A stretch of DNA of 64,000 nucleotides from Streptomyces fulvorobeus (GCF_013167895.1 NZ_BLWC01000001.1:6535507-6599506), one strand, 5' to 3'. Positions 26,438 through 35,501 are shown, counted from the first letter of the stretch. Program-made: numbers and translations. Notes: generated by a model not told the origin, from the letters alone.

Positions 26438-26833
26438 TCACCACCATGTGGTGCAGGCGACCTCGGGATAGTTGCTAGCCTTGCCGCAGGCTCGCATGAG
26501 GTTACGCTTGTTGTTATACGCCTCAGTCTTCTGGCTGCCGCCAGTGTTGATCCTAGCGACGTGGAGCTGTGTCCAGTTTCGGCCGCCGTCGAAACTGCGG
26601 TCCACCCACACCAGGTCGCCCACGGAGCCGTTGGTGATCCTGCCCCATGCGCACGTTCCGTTGTATCGCAGCTCGATGCCGCGGGAGCGAATCGAGGTGG
26701 ACGCGACCGTCCTGGGGTTGTCGTAGGTGCAGCCTTCGGCGGCCTGAGCCGTGGTTGGAGTCACCACGGTGAGCATGGCTGAGGTGAGGGCTGCTGCGGC
26801 GAAGGTTCCAACGAAGGTATTGCGAGTACTCAT
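26438..26833 (-). CDS. Secreted YjfA/DUF2690-like protein
   Basis: 131 residues. The signal peptide is FAAAALTSAMLTVVTPTTAQ with cleavage after AQAAEG. The mature part, CTYDNPRTVASTSIRSRGIE followed by LRYNGTCAWGRI, holds the IELRY.GTCAWGRI core seen in the small secreted YjfA/DUF2690 family. Four cysteines could form two disulfides. The ATG is preceded by CAGGAGGACGTCAAGC (strong ribosome-binding site). The function in this family is unknown; an extracellular role is inferred. Confidence 0.75.
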   Translation of the reverse strand: MSTRNTFVGTFAAAALTSAMLTVVTPTTAQAAEGCTYDNPRTVASTSIRSRGIELRYNGTCAWGRITNGSVGDLVWVDRSFDGGRNWTQLHVARINTGGSQKTEAYNNKRNLMRACGKASNYPEVACTTWW

Positions 26834-27205
26834 GCTTGACGTCCTCCTGGTCGTTGCTCATTCTGAGGCCAAGTCGGGTAGAGCAGGAATCTGCCGTGAC
26901 CAGCCTCGGTGAATTCGTCAGTTGGCGGGATCAGTCAGCCAAGACGACTGATAGTCACCCCGGTCCAACTGATCTCTTGCAGCGAAGGTTGAGCATTCTC
27001 ATCGAAGTTTGTGCGGTCCGCGGGTCTCGTCGGAGTGTGGTCGCTGAGTGGAGTGAGGCAGGTTCTGCGCGCAGAAGCCTCGTCGAAGCGGCCGGTTCCT
27101 CGCGCTCCGTTGCTCGAATCTCGAAGCGCGAGGAGGGCCACGCCTGCCATCCGGGAAACGTTGAACTCTGGCGCGAGAGAAACGCGCTGGGGTTCGACGA
27201 CAGGC
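26834..27205. other. Intergenic with one arm of a long inverted repeat
   Basis: No gene is supported. It contains the left arm (26970-27008) of a 39-bp imperfect inverted repeat whose partner lies at 27882-27920, with the secreted-protein gene between them. Confidence 0.4.
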
Positions 27206-27920
27206 TCAGTACCGCGTAGGGAACAGTTGGAGCTTGGCCTTCTTGCCGGAGACCGACTTCACCCAAATCTTCAGGTTGTTGAACTTGACGGTACCGCCCG
27301 GGCTGGTGCTGCCGCTGAGGCGCCCGTCGGCGGCCGACATCTTCACGAATCGGGAGCTGACGCTTGTGATCTTCAACTTCCCGAACCCGAACTTGCGACT
27401 GTCCACCTTGATGGTCTTGGGCGCCGACACGGTGATCTTGCATCGCCCGTCATAGCAGGGCCCGTTAGCGGCAGAGGCCACCGGCGTCATCGCGCCGAAC
27501 CCGAGTGTGCCCGCCATGGTCAGCGTCACGGCAGTCGTCGCGGCCCGTCGGCGCATACCGGCGGTGGCCACCGGGGTGGCGGCTGTCAGTCGGCGGATAC
27601 GGTTCACGTCATCGCCCTTCAGTCGGAAACGGTACGGCGGGGAATTCCTACGCCGCCGGAGCCCAGGCACCCTGTGTGCTCGGATCCGAGCCGGCCAGCC
27701 GGTGCCCCGCTGCACCGATTCCAGCATCCGCCTGGTTGTTCAGTAACCTGATCCGTCCCCCTGAACAATTCGCGGCTGCGCCCGGGACGGGGTGGCGCTG
27801 GCAAGCGCGCGGTAGAACCCAGGGCAGTGGAGGACGTCACACGGTCCCGGCCCGTCCTGTCCCGCGCCGTTCTGCGCTCAACCTTCGATGAGAACGCTCA
27901 GCCTTTGCTGCGACAGGTCA
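26970..27920. repeat. Imperfect 39-bp inverted repeat bracketing a small secreted-protein gene
   Basis: The reverse complement of 26970-27008 matches 27882-27920 at about 33 of 39 positions, with shared core CTTCGATGAGAA-GCTCA. The arms bracket about 0.9 kb that holds one minus-strand gene and intergenic DNA. This could be the ends of a mobile cassette lacking a transposase, or a duplicated intergenic motif. No target duplication was recognised. Confidence 0.45.
27206..27607 (-). CDS. Small secreted basic protein
   Basis: 133 residues from a GTG at 27607 (AAGGGCG upstream). The signal peptide runs RRRAATTAVTLTMAGTLGFG to VASAANG. The mature part is beta-rich and Lys-rich (KITVSAPKTIKVDSRKFGFG, KLKITSVSSRFVKMSAADGR) with a Cys pair near its start (CYDGRC). 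Such proteins are exported by Sec. No family function is recognised. The last codon lies 185 bp from the inner edge of one inverted-repeat arm. Confidence 0.55.
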   Translation of the reverse strand: MNRIRRLTAATPVATAGMRRRAATTAVTLTMAGTLGFGAMTPVASAANGPCYDGRCKITVSAPKTIKVDSRKFGFGKLKITSVSSRFVKMSAADGRLSGSTSPGGTVKFNNLKIWVKSVSGKKAKLQLFPTRY

Positions 27921-28306
27921 AAATTGATCACGATGCGGTCAGCCGAGCCTGCGCTGACACGGTCGCCGTCCAAGGAGCTGGTGCAGTGGGTCGGCGGTCT
28001 GTGCGAGTCGATGACCACGCTCGAGAACCTCGGAAGGACAGCGCGGCGGATCTGAAGAAGATCCGGAATCCGGCAGAGGCCGGCCCGTCGGCCGAACTCC
28101 TTGCCATGAGCTACCTCTCCGGGACACCGAGCGCGGTGGAAGCCGTGGACCGCGACCTTAAGGAGCTCAACGCGTCGGGCGTTCCCGCGGCCGACCGGCT
28201 GCTGGCCTCCTGGCTGAAGAAGTTGGAGCACGAGCGGGCGAAGCAGTGCTCTGCGGGCTGGAAGCACAAAGAGCCCGGCGAGGGGACGGACTCGCCCCCC
28301 GTCTGA
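27827..28306 (+). CDS. Hypothetical protein
   Basis: 159 residues. The first 40 are encoded partly by the inverted-repeat arm and are not convincing. From ADLKKIRNPAEAGPSAELLA through AVDRDLKELNASGVPAADRL to LASWLKKLEHERAKQ the sequence is a charged helical domain typical of a real protein. The true 5' end may lie inside, or the gene may be fused to the repeat by a rearrangement. The family is unknown. Confidence 0.35.
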   Translation: MEDVTRSRPVLSRAVLRSTFDENAQPLLRQVKIDHDAVSRACADTVAVQGAGAVGRRSVRVDDHAREPRKDSAADLKKIRNPAEAGPSAELLAMSYLSGTPSAVEAVDRDLKELNASGVPAADRLLASWLKKLEHERAKQCSAGWKHKEPGEGTDSPPV

Positions 28307-28341
28307 CCCCACCGGTCCGCTGCCCAAGGCGGCGGACGGAA

Positions 28342-28575
28342 ATGAACACCGACGCCTGCTCGGACGGCGCGTGCGAGGTCCTGGTGACCTCCACGGCGGA
28401 CACCACGGCGAACGGGGTGAGCGTGCATGTCACCGTGGCCGACGACTCCCTCATCTTCTAGACGCCGGACACCGTGATACAGCTGGGCGGCGAGGCCGGG
28501 TTCGGTGACGAGTTGAAGGCGAGCGTCGTTGCACACCATGAGGACGGCGCCGTGCTGAAGTTCAGCACCCTCTGA
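28342..28575 (+). pseudogene. Small beta-rich protein with in-frame stop
   Basis: Starts at the ATG at 28342 (MNTDACSDGACEVLVTSTAD), runs to a TAG at 28459 after DDSLIF, and continues in the same frame TPDTVIQLGGEAGFGDELKA with VVAHHEDGAVLKFSTL to a TGA at 28573. The C-terminal half keeps the alternating hydrophobic pattern, so the amber codon is a recent lesion. An N-terminal export signal appears to be missing. Confidence 0.45.
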
Positions 28576-28674
28576 GCCTCACCCCCTGAGCACTGCCATC
28601 CCGCCCGGCCGCCGGCCTGTCGCCGGGGGCGCAGCCAGGGGGCGCGTGCAGGTGATATGTGCAACGGGTACCGC

Positions 28675-31600
28675 TCAAGGGGTGTCGCACACCGTCCGGT
28701 GTCCGAGTTGCGGCAGGTGCTCCTCCCATTCGGCACGCGTGAGAATGCCGCCGGTGTGGTCGCAGACGTAGACCGCGGCGTAGTGCGTGTTCAGGAGCCA
28801 CACCCGGGCCGTCAGGTCGTAGCCGGCGGAGGCAAGGGTGTCGCCCTTCGGGCTGAAGGCGACGGAGGTGACGGTGTCGAGGTGTCCGGTGAGTTCCCCG
28901 CCGGCGGGCTCGGCACGGTCCGGCTGTGCCACGTCCCACAGCCGGACCGTGTGGTCGCTGCTGCCGGTGGCCAGTGTCTTCCCGTCAGGCGAGTAGGCTA
29001 CCGACCTGACCGGCCCGCGGTGCCCGTCCAGTTCCTCCCCGGTCTGCCGGGCGCGATCCGGTCGGCGTATGTCCCACAGTCGTACCGTGCGGTCCTCGCC
29101 GCCGGTGGCCAGCGTCTTCCCGTCTGGGGCGAAGGCGACCGCGTTGACCGACTCGTCGTCCCCGGTGAGAGCTTCACCGGCGACCCGCGCACGCGCCGGG
29201 TCGCGCACGTGCCACAGCCGCACCGTGCCGTCCTCGCCGCCGGTGGCCAGCGTTTTCCCGTCCGGTGCGAAGGCGACGGAGCGGACGGCGTCACCGTGGC
29301 CGCGCAGCGGTGCGCCGAGCGGCCGTACACGAGCCGGGTCGCGTACGTCCCACAGCCGCACCGTGCCGTCCTCGCCGCCGGTGGCCAGCGTGCGGCTGGT
29401 CCGGGTGAACGCGAGGGTGATGGCGCCGCCGTCGTGCGTGTCCAGTGGTTCGCCGAGCGGGACGGGGCGTTCGGGCGCGGAGACGTCCCACAGGCGTACG
29501 GTGCCGTCCAGCGAGCCGCCGGCCACCGTGCGGCTGTCCGGGGCGAACGCGACGGCCAGTACCTCGTCCCTGTGGCCGGTAAGCATCCGTGGGATCCGGC
29601 GCGGGCGGCCCGGCTCGTCGACGTCCCACAGGCGGATCAGCGCGTCGTCGGTGCTGGCGGCGGCGAGCAGGCGGCCGTCGGGGCTGTGGGCGACGGAGGT
29701 CAGCGGGTTGGTGAAGTCGGTGAGAACGGTCGGCGGCCGGTGCCAGAGGTGGACGCTGTGGTCGGCGCCGGTGCTGGCGAGGGTGCGGCCGTCGGGGCTG
29801 AAAGCCACCTCCCACACGGCCTCCGTGTGGCCGGCCAACGGCTCTCCGAGCTGCTGCGGATATTCGGGGTTGGCCACGTTCCACAGGATCGGCGCGTTGT
29901 CCTCCCCCGCGCTCGCCAGGGTGCGGCCGTCGGAACTGAAGGCCACCGACATGACGGGCGCGGTGTGCTCGGTGAGTGGATCGCCCAGCGGCCGGACGCG
30001 GTCCGGGTCGGACACGCCCCACAGCCGTACGGTGTCGTCGAAGCCGGCCGTGGCCAGCGTCCGGCCGTCCGGGGAGAAGGCCACCGTCCAGACCGAGGCG
30101 GTGTGTTCGCGCAGCGGCTCGCCGAGCGGCTCGATCCCGTCGTCCCCATCGATGCGCCACATCCGTACGGCACCGTCGAAGCCCGCCGTGGCCAGGGTGT
30201 CCCCGTCGGGGGCGAACGCGACGGCGCGGACGCTGCCTTCCTCGGACGCGTCGGCCTCGGCGGGCTCGCCGAGCGGTGTGAGCCGGTCCGGGTCGCTCAG
30301 GTCCCACAGCCGTATGGTCCCGTCGTCTCCGGCGGTGGCCAGCGCCCGGCCGTCGGGGGCGAACGCGACGGAGACGACGTTCTCCTTGTCGTGGCTCACC
30401 AGCGGCCGGCCGACGGAGCGGGGCTGATCCCGGTCGTGTACGTCCCACAACTGGATGCCGCCGTCTTTGCCGGTGGCCGCCAGGAGGTCACCGCCCTGCG
30501 GTACGAAGGCGACCGCGCCGACCGGGCCCGTACGGAATCGCAGCGGTCTCCCCAGCGGTTTCCCCAGATCTCCGGGCCGGTGCGCCGACCCGGGCCGCAC
30601 GGCGGTGTCCCACAGCCGGACCGTGCCGTCGTGGCCGCCGCTGGCGAGGGTGCGGCCGTCGGGCGCGTACGCCACGGAGCTGGCGAGACCGGTGTGGCCG
30701 GGCAGCCGGGTGGCCAGCGTCCGGCCCGCGTGCGAGGCCAGCCGGGTCCGGGTGTCCGGGGTGGCGCGCATGGTGTGCGCGGCGACGTCGAGGCGGCCGG
30801 CCAGCCCGGCGTTGATCTCGCGGACGCTGTCGGCCTCGGTGGTGAGGCGGCCGAAGACGGCGGCGTCCCGTTCGGCCTGCGCGGTGGCGCGCGCCTGGAG
30901 GGCGGCGACGGCGGTGCCGGTGGCGAGCAGCCCGAGAGCGGCGAGCAGGGCCACGACCGTACGCCGCAGTCGCGCGGTGCGGTGCCGGCGGCGGAGCGAG
31001 GCGGTGAGGAACTGCTGTTCCAGGGGCGTGAGTTCGGCGCCGCGGCGGTTGTCCCCGTCCTCCCGGGCCTTTGCCGTGGTGCCGTTCGGCCGGGTGGTGT
31101 CCTTGGGGAAGGCGTCGCGGGCGGCGTCCAGCCGGGAGCCCGCGTAGAGCGCGGCGCTCTCCCGGCCGAGCGCCTGCCAGGTGCGTGCCGACTCGGAGAG
31201 CGCGCGGTGGACGCGCAATCGATCGCGTTCGGCGTCGATCCAGGCGTGCAGGCGGGGCCAGGCGGTGATGAGGGCTTCGTGGGCGAGGTCGACGGTGCCG
31301 TCGTCGAAGGTGATGAGGCGGGCGCGGACCAGGCGTTCCAGCACCACGTGGGTGTCGGCGGGACTGCCGAAGTCGAGCTCCGCGTGCTCGGTGGGGCGGC
31401 GGGTGTCCGCCGCCCCGTCGCCGGGTGTGATGAGCCGGAGCAGCACACGGCGGGCCACCTCGGTTTGGGGCGGGGTGAGTTCGCCGTACACCTGCTCGGC
31501 GGTACGGACGACGGCGCCGTGCAGTCCGCCGGCCGCCTCGTACGCGGCCTCCGTCAGGAGCCGGCCGTTGCGGTGGCGCCAGGTCTCCAGCAGGGCATGG

Positions 31601-32571
31601 GACATCATCGGCAGCCCGCCCGGGGCGCCCTCGACCTCGTCGAGAAGACGGTCGGTCAGGGAACGTTCGACGATCAGGCCGCCCGCGGCGGCCGGGCGCA
31701 CGATGGCTTCCCGCAGCTCCGCACGGCTCATCGGCCCGGCGAGCAGCGTGGCGCCCTGCAACGCGGCGGTGAGGCCGGGGTGTTCCGCGCAGCGGCCGAG
31801 GAAGTCGGCCCGCACCGCGATGAGGACGCGCAGCCGGCTGTCGGCGTCGGTGGCGGCGACGAGGCGGTCGATGAAGGTGTCCCGATGGGCCGGGTCGGCA
31901 CCGAGGGTGTACAGCTCCTCGAACTGGTCGACGAGCAGCCAGGTCTCGGCGTCGGTGTCGGGCACGGGAGTGAGCCGGTCGGCGTGCGTGCGCAGCGGGT
32001 CGGGGCCGGGCGTGAAAATCCGTACGGCCGCCGGAGCGATCTCGCGGTCCCCGTCGCCCGCGTCCTGGGGCGGGGTGCGCAGCCGGGGGATCAGGCCGGC
32101 GCGTAACAGCGAGGACTTGCCGCTGCCGGAGGGTCCGAAGACGGCGGTGAGGCGGTGTCTGCGGTTCAGTTCGGTCAGCCGCTCCAGGAGCTGGTCGCGG
32201 CCGAAGAAGAGTTCGGCGTCACCCGGTTCGAACCGGGTCAGGCCGCGGTACGGCGCTCGGGAGGTCTCGTCACCGGAGGCCTCGGCGGCGAGCTCGGCTG
32301 ACGCCTCGCGCCAGCGCTGCTCCCACTCCATCACGTCGCCGCCGCACGCCTTCACGTAGGCGAGCGTCACCGCGCGGGTGGGCAACTGCTTCCCGGCCGC
32401 CGCCTGCGACAGGGTGGTCACTCCGTACCGCGCCCGCTGAGCCATCGCCCGGTACGTGGGCTTCCCCGCGGCCTCGCGCAGCGCCCGCAGTCCGGCGGCG
32501 AACCGCGGTACCGGTCCGGCCTCCGGATCCAGCTCACCCTCGATGCGCCCCGGCCCTGGCTGTCCCGACAC
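28675..32571 (-). CDS. HTH-STAND ATPase with 14 WD40 repeats
   Basis: About 1298 residues from a GTG at 32571 (purine-rich GGGGGTGGGG upstream); an ATG at 32640 is an alternative. Order: helix-turn-helix (FAAGLRALREAAGKPTYRAM, AQAAAGKQLPT), then YRGLTRFEPGDAELFFGRDQ and the nSTAND ATPase with Walker A VFGPSGSGKSSLLRAGLIP and Walker B TWLLVDQFEELYTLG. A membrane helix follows (RRTVVALLAALGLLATGTAV). Then come 14 WD40 repeats of the type VAFAPDGKTLATGGEDGTVRL, enough for two seven-bladed propellers. STAND proteins are switches that oligomerise on ligand sensing by the repeats. With a predicted membrane helix, the propellers probably face outside or the membrane. It stands alone. Confidence 0.85.
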   Translation of the reverse strand: MSGQPGPGRIEGELDPEAGPVPRFAAGLRALREAAGKPTYRAMAQRARYGVTTLSQAAAGKQLPTRAVTLAYVKACGGDVMEWEQRWREASAELAAEASGDETSRAPYRGLTRFEPGDAELFFGRDQLLERLTELNRRHRLTAVFGPSGSGKSSLLRAGLIPRLRTPPQDAGDGDREIAPAAVRIFTPGPDPLRTHADRLTPVPDTDAETWLLVDQFEELYTLGADPAHRDTFIDRLVAATDADSRLRVLIAVRADFLGRCAEHPGLTAALQGATLLAGPMSRAELREAIVRPAAAGGLIVERSLTDRLLDEVEGAPGGLPMMSHALLETWRHRNGRLLTEAAYEAAGGLHGAVVRTAEQVYGELTPPQTEVARRVLLRLITPGDGAADTRRPTEHAELDFGSPADTHVVLERLVRARLITFDDGTVDLAHEALITAWPRLHAWIDAERDRLRVHRALSESARTWQALGRESAALYAGSRLDAARDAFPKDTTRPNGTTAKAREDGDNRRGAELTPLEQQFLTASLRRRHRTARLRRTVVALLAALGLLATGTAVAALQARATAQAERDAAVFGRLTTEADSVREINAGLAGRLDVAAHTMRATPDTRTRLASHAGRTLATRLPGHTGLASSVAYAPDGRTLASGGHDGTVRLWDTAVRPGSAHRPGDLGKPLGRPLRFRTGPVGAVAFVPQGGDLLAATGKDGGIQLWDVHDRDQPRSVGRPLVSHDKENVVSVAFAPDGRALATAGDDGTIRLWDLSDPDRLTPLGEPAEADASEEGSVRAVAFAPDGDTLATAGFDGAVRMWRIDGDDGIEPLGEPLREHTASVWTVAFSPDGRTLATAGFDDTVRLWGVSDPDRVRPLGDPLTEHTAPVMSVAFSSDGRTLASAGEDNAPILWNVANPEYPQQLGEPLAGHTEAVWEVAFSPDGRTLASTGADHSVHLWHRPPTVLTDFTNPLTSVAHSPDGRLLAAASTDDALIRLWDVDEPGRPRRIPRMLTGHRDEVLAVAFAPDSRTVAGGSLDGTVRLWDVSAPERPVPLGEPLDTHDGGAITLAFTRTSRTLATGGEDGTVRLWDVRDPARVRPLGAPLRGHGDAVRSVAFAPDGKTLATGGEDGTVRLWHVRDPARARVAGEALTGDDESVNAVAFAPDGKTLATGGEDRTVRLWDIRRPDRARQTGEELDGHRGPVRSVAYSPDGKTLATGSSDHTVRLWDVAQPDRAEPAGGELTGHLDTVTSVAFSPKGDTLASAGYDLTARVWLLNTHYAAVYVCDHTGGILTRAEWEEHLPQLGHRTVCDTP

Positions 32572-32899
32572 GTGCCCCCACCCCCGCTCGGCCCGAGTCG
32601 CCACCACGGCATTACCTCGTGCGTCTGCTCGGACGCCCACGGTAGGAAGTCAGGAGGTGCGACCGCAACCGGACTGCCGGGTAACCACGCGTGGGACACG
32701 GGCGTTCACCCGGTCTTCACGATCGGCCGCGGCCGGTTCGCCCCGCCGGTTGGTGCCTCCGGGTTGTTCGGCGCCGGGACAGGGCCTGCTGAACAACGGC
32801 GTACGGCGGTCGAATGGCCGGGGCGGTGGCCGGCACCGGCCACCCGCAGGGCGAGACCAGCGCGGGATGGCACGGCCCTTACCCGACATCTTCACCCAC
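32572..32899. other. Upstream region of the WD40 gene, no further gene seen
   Basis: Holds the likely promoter and leader of the minus-strand STAND gene. The plus-strand frames here are open but have no family resemblance until IS1182-like sequence begins at about 32900. Confidence 0.35.
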
Positions 32900-33305
32900 C
32901 GCGGCACCTCTGATCGTGGCACGGTTCCCCAAGAGCCAGTGCCGCCCCTGCCCGGTCCGCATCCGCTGCACGACCACCGCCGACAGCGCCCGAACTGTGG
33001 GCTTTCCTCCGCGAGAACTCCGCGATTTGCAACTCCAAGTGCGCGCCGAGCAACAGACACCCCATTGGCAAGCCCGCTACGCGGTTCGCTCCGGAGTGGA
33101 AGGCACCATCAACGAACTCGCCCACGGGCACGGCATGCGCCGCTGCCGCTACCGGGGACAGCAGAAAGCCCACCTACAGCACGTGTTCACGGCCATCGCC
33201 GCGAACATTGAGCGCCTCAGCCGACGGCCGCCGACCGCCTTCCAGAACTTCCTGGACCAACACGGGATCCCCCGGCCGAGGTCCTGGCGGTCCGCCAAAG
33301 ACTGA
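32900..33305 (+). pseudogene. IS1182-family transposase, C-terminal fragment
   Basis: The frame reads FPKSQCRPCPVRIRCTTTAD, LRDLQLQVRAEQQTPHWQAR, YAVRSGVEGTINELAHGHGM and RRCRYRGQQKAHLQHVFTAI. This is the Cys-rich knuckle and the C-terminal DDE Glu region (SGVEGTINE) of IS1182-type transposases. The first two catalytic aspartates are absent, and upstream DNA is unrelated. It ends with a proper TGA at 33303. Confidence 0.8.
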
Positions 33306-33492
33306 GCAGACGACACCAAGATCCCCGACAGAGTCAGCGTCCGAAGCTGCGCCGGGGGCGACTCCTGACCGCTGGTCCACGGTGGTCGGGCGGAGGTGTC
33401 GAAGCCAGGAGGGCCGGGCGCCCCGGACTCCCCGCCCCTGGCCACCGGTGCGAAGCACGAGAGTCACGCGGTGGCTACTGAGGTCAGCAGAA

Positions 33493-33939
33493 CTAGGCGT
33501 GGGCATTGGCCATCCGTTGGAACGCTGCCTGCGACCCCGATCCGAAGACCCCGTCGATCGCGCCGGTGTAGCCCCATTCGGCCTTGAGGTTGCGCTGGAG
33601 GGCCTTCTTCGTGCCGGTGCCGACGACACCGTCGATGGCACCGGTGTAGCCCCAGTGTTCCTTGAGGTTGCGCTGGAACGCCTTCCAGCTGTTGGTGCCG
33701 AGCTGGCCGTCGATCAGGCCGGTGTAATTGTAGAAACCTCGCAGCCAGCGCTGCATGTTCATGGCCTGTGTCGTGTTCAGGCCGAGGTTATTCACTGCGA
33801 GCGGAGCAACCGCCTGGGCGGCCGCCGGCTTGGAGACCGGCGTGGACGCCGCAAAGCTTGCGCCCGCTCCCGCCAGACTCCCCGCGGCGACTCCGACGAC
33901 GGCGGTGGCGCTGACGAGCGCCCTGGTCAGAACTCGCAT
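33493..33939 (-). CDS. Secreted peptidoglycan-binding-repeat protein
   Basis: 148 residues from the ATG at 33939, with AGGAG six bases upstream. The signal peptide is ALVSATAVVGVAAGSLAGAG, ending near SFAAST. The mature part has three PGBD-like repeats of about 27 residues: YNYTGLIDGQLGTNSWKAFQ, WGYTGAIDGVVGTGTKKALQ and WGYTGAIDGVFGSGSQAAFQ. Such repeats bind cell-wall peptidoglycan, and no catalytic domain is attached. It may be a wall-associated effector or inhibitor; the specific role is unknown. Confidence 0.75.
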   Translation of the reverse strand: MRVLTRALVSATAVVGVAAGSLAGAGASFAASTPVSKPAAAQAVAPLAVNNLGLNTTQAMNMQRWLRGFYNYTGLIDGQLGTNSWKAFQRNLKEHWGYTGAIDGVVGTGTKKALQRNLKAEWGYTGAIDGVFGSGSQAAFQRMANAHA

Positions 33940-34084
33940 TCGTTTCTCCTCTGGTCCGGGCTGAAAGGGCGCACCCGACGCCATGGTGCACTGATCACGA
34001 GTCACACGGCGACGCGGGTGCCGGATGAAGGCCCCGGCTGGTCGGAATCCGGCGCCTGCTGAGGACAAGCACAGCGTCTCAGGG

Positions 34085-34574
34085 ATTGTTCAGTAGCCCC
34101 CTCTGCTGCTGCGAACAACTGATTAACTCTTGTCTGTGGTGATTTCTGATCATTTCAGAAGGAGATCGGTGTGGTGGCTTGGCAGTTGGGTGTCGGGTCG
34201 GCAGGACCTGGCGGGTGTCTGCTGATCTTGTGCCTGATGACCTGTGGGAACGCATAGCCCCGCTGCTGCCGGTTCGTCCGCCTCGTCGGCACCGGTATCC
34301 CGGGCGGCTGCCGGCTGATGACCGTGCTGCCCTGCGGGGCATCGTGTACGTGTTGCGCAAGGGTGTGAGCTGGCGGGACGTTCCCGCGGAGCTGGTGGGC
34401 TGCAGTGGTGTGACGGCCTGGCGGCGTCTGCGGGACTGGACCGAGGCCGGAGTGCGGCCCCGCCCGCATGAGGTTCTCCTGGCGGAACTGCGTAAAGAGG
34501 GCCTGCTGGAGATGGACGACGCTGCGATCGACGGCTCGCACGTCAGGGCCCTCAAAGACATCTCAGGGGGCTAA
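34085..34574 (+). pseudogene. IS5-family element, 5' half only
   Basis: The transposase start (34179) gives a standard IS5-type N-terminus: VSADLVPDDLWERIAPLLPV, RYPGRLPADDRAALRGIVYV, LRKGVSWRDVPAELVGCSGV and DAAIDGSHVRALKD with the first catalytic Asp. The frame then stops at 34574 and unrelated minus-strand methyltransferase sequence begins. The left end is probably near 34085 (GATTGTTCAGTAGCCCC). The remaining two-thirds of the element is missing. Confidence 0.7.
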
Positions 34575-34747
34575 GAAGTCAAGCCGGCCTCCTGGGAGAT
34601 CGGCTTGTGGGCAAGGAAGCTGGCGATCTTCCATGTCAGCTTTTCGTCGGGCTCCTGCACCAGTTGAGCGTCGATGGTGAACCCGGCCTGGTTCAGCGAC
34701 TGCGCAAGCTGGCCTGGAGGGAGGCGATAGGACTCGAAGGACACGGG
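34571..34747 (-). pseudogene. SAM methyltransferase C-terminal fragment
   Basis: VSFESYRLPPGQLAQSLNQA, GFTIDAQLVQEPDEKLTWKI and ASFLAHKPISQEAG form the last 55 residues of an actinomycete class I methyltransferase (SYRLP..L...L..AGF). The SAM-binding part is gone; upstream DNA belongs to a plus-strand gene that is also truncated here. IS5 loss and this double truncation share one junction. Confidence 0.5.
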
Positions 34748-34764
34748 AAGGCGGCCGGGGCGGC

Positions 34765-35310
34765 GTGGTGTTCGTTCCGAACGGCGAGGACGGCCCGGCG
34801 GCTCCGACCATCGACCCGGAGCTGGTCGCACGGCGGGCGGCGGCCTCGATGCGCTTGGAGGGCCCGCAGGTGGCCAGCCCCCGGGCCGCGGGGACGTATG
34901 TGGTCGGGATGCCGATGTGGATGTGGGCCACGCCCTCGTCGACCACGTTCGGGCCGGCCAGCGCGTCGGCCACGGCGGGGGGCGTCACCGTGACCGCAAC
35001 GGCGAAGGTCACGTCGGTGCGGTGGGCGATGGGTGACGGCACGACGGTCACCTGCCGTGGCCCGGGCACCCCGTACGCGAAGTCGCGGGGCAAGGCCATG
35101 TCGCCGGACTGCGGGCACCTCTACGAGCGGCCCTCCTCCGAGCAGCCGGAAGGCCGGTACCAGGGCACCGCGACCGCGACCTGGACCATCACCTGGAGCG
35201 CGCCCGCCCTCAACGACGGCGGCCAGTTCACCGAGACCCGCGCCTCGGAGTTCACCGCCGACGTCCGCGAGGTCCAGGTCGTCAACACCGACTGCCCGGC
35301 ACGCCCCTGA
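34765..35310 (+). CDS. Secreted-type PKD-like protein, 5' truncated
   Basis: The first in-frame start is a GTG at 34765, but the sequence (VFVPNGEDGPAAPTIDPELV, ARRAAASMRLEGPQVASPRA) looks like the middle of a longer exported protein whose signal peptide is lost at the junction near 34750. The end domain, SASATAGGVTVTATAKVTSV with RWAMGDGTTVTCRGPGTPYA, is a PKD-like beta domain with two Cys pairs. Relatives occur on actinomycete conjugative elements. Its last 17 codons resemble a remnant at 45400, and both are followed by the same palindromic repeat module. Confidence 0.55.
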   Translation: MVFVPNGEDGPAAPTIDPELVARRAAASMRLEGPQVASPRAAGTYVVGMPMWMWATPSSTTFGPASASATAGGVTVTATAKVTSVRWAMGDGTTVTCRGPGTPYAKSRGKAMSPDCGHLYERPSSEQPEGRYQGTATATWTITWSAPALNDGGQFTETRASEFTADVREVQVVNTDCPARP

Positions 35311-35430
35311 CCTGCCATGGTGAGTTTCCATGGTGAGTTTTCGTGGTGGAGGTCGCGGCCGTGGTGAGTTTTCCTGCCGGCCACTCACCATGGCAGGTCA
35401 GCGACATGGGCGGCGCCACTCACCACGACG
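35308..35430. repeat. GTGGTGAGT palindromic module, copy 1
   Basis: An 18-bp perfect inverted repeat (TGACCTGCCATGGTGAGT, 35308-35325; reverse complement 35383-35400) encloses two more direct copies of TGGTGAGTTT (35331, 35362). A third inverted unit, ACTCACCACGACG, starts at 35418. The left arm overlaps the final codons of the preceding gene. The same order of units recurs at 45470. Confidence 0.8.
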
Positions 35431-35442
35431 AATCCGGCGAGT

Positions 35443-35501
35443 GTGATGTCCAGCCGTCACGCGCAGGGACGGCGGACCGGCCGGTGACGGCTGGACATCA
35501 C
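35443..35501. repeat. 18-bp perfect inverted repeat with 23-bp loop
   Basis: GTGATGTCCAGCCGTCAC at 35443-35460 is perfectly complementary to 35484-35501. It could fold as a strong RNA stem-loop (terminator) or act as a protein site. It lies between the first GTGGTGAGT module and the first 12-bp repeat array. Confidence 0.6.

Noticed and set aside
28657..32106. 1149-residue open frame on the plus strand opposite the WD40 gene
   Set aside because: Gly/Val/Arg-rich translation with no family motif; it is the GC-bias shadow of the well-supported STAND-WD40 gene.
35443..35501. Linear-replicon telomere
   Set aside because: Palindromes here are internal, only one or two per module, and flanked by normal genes; no terminal array is present.
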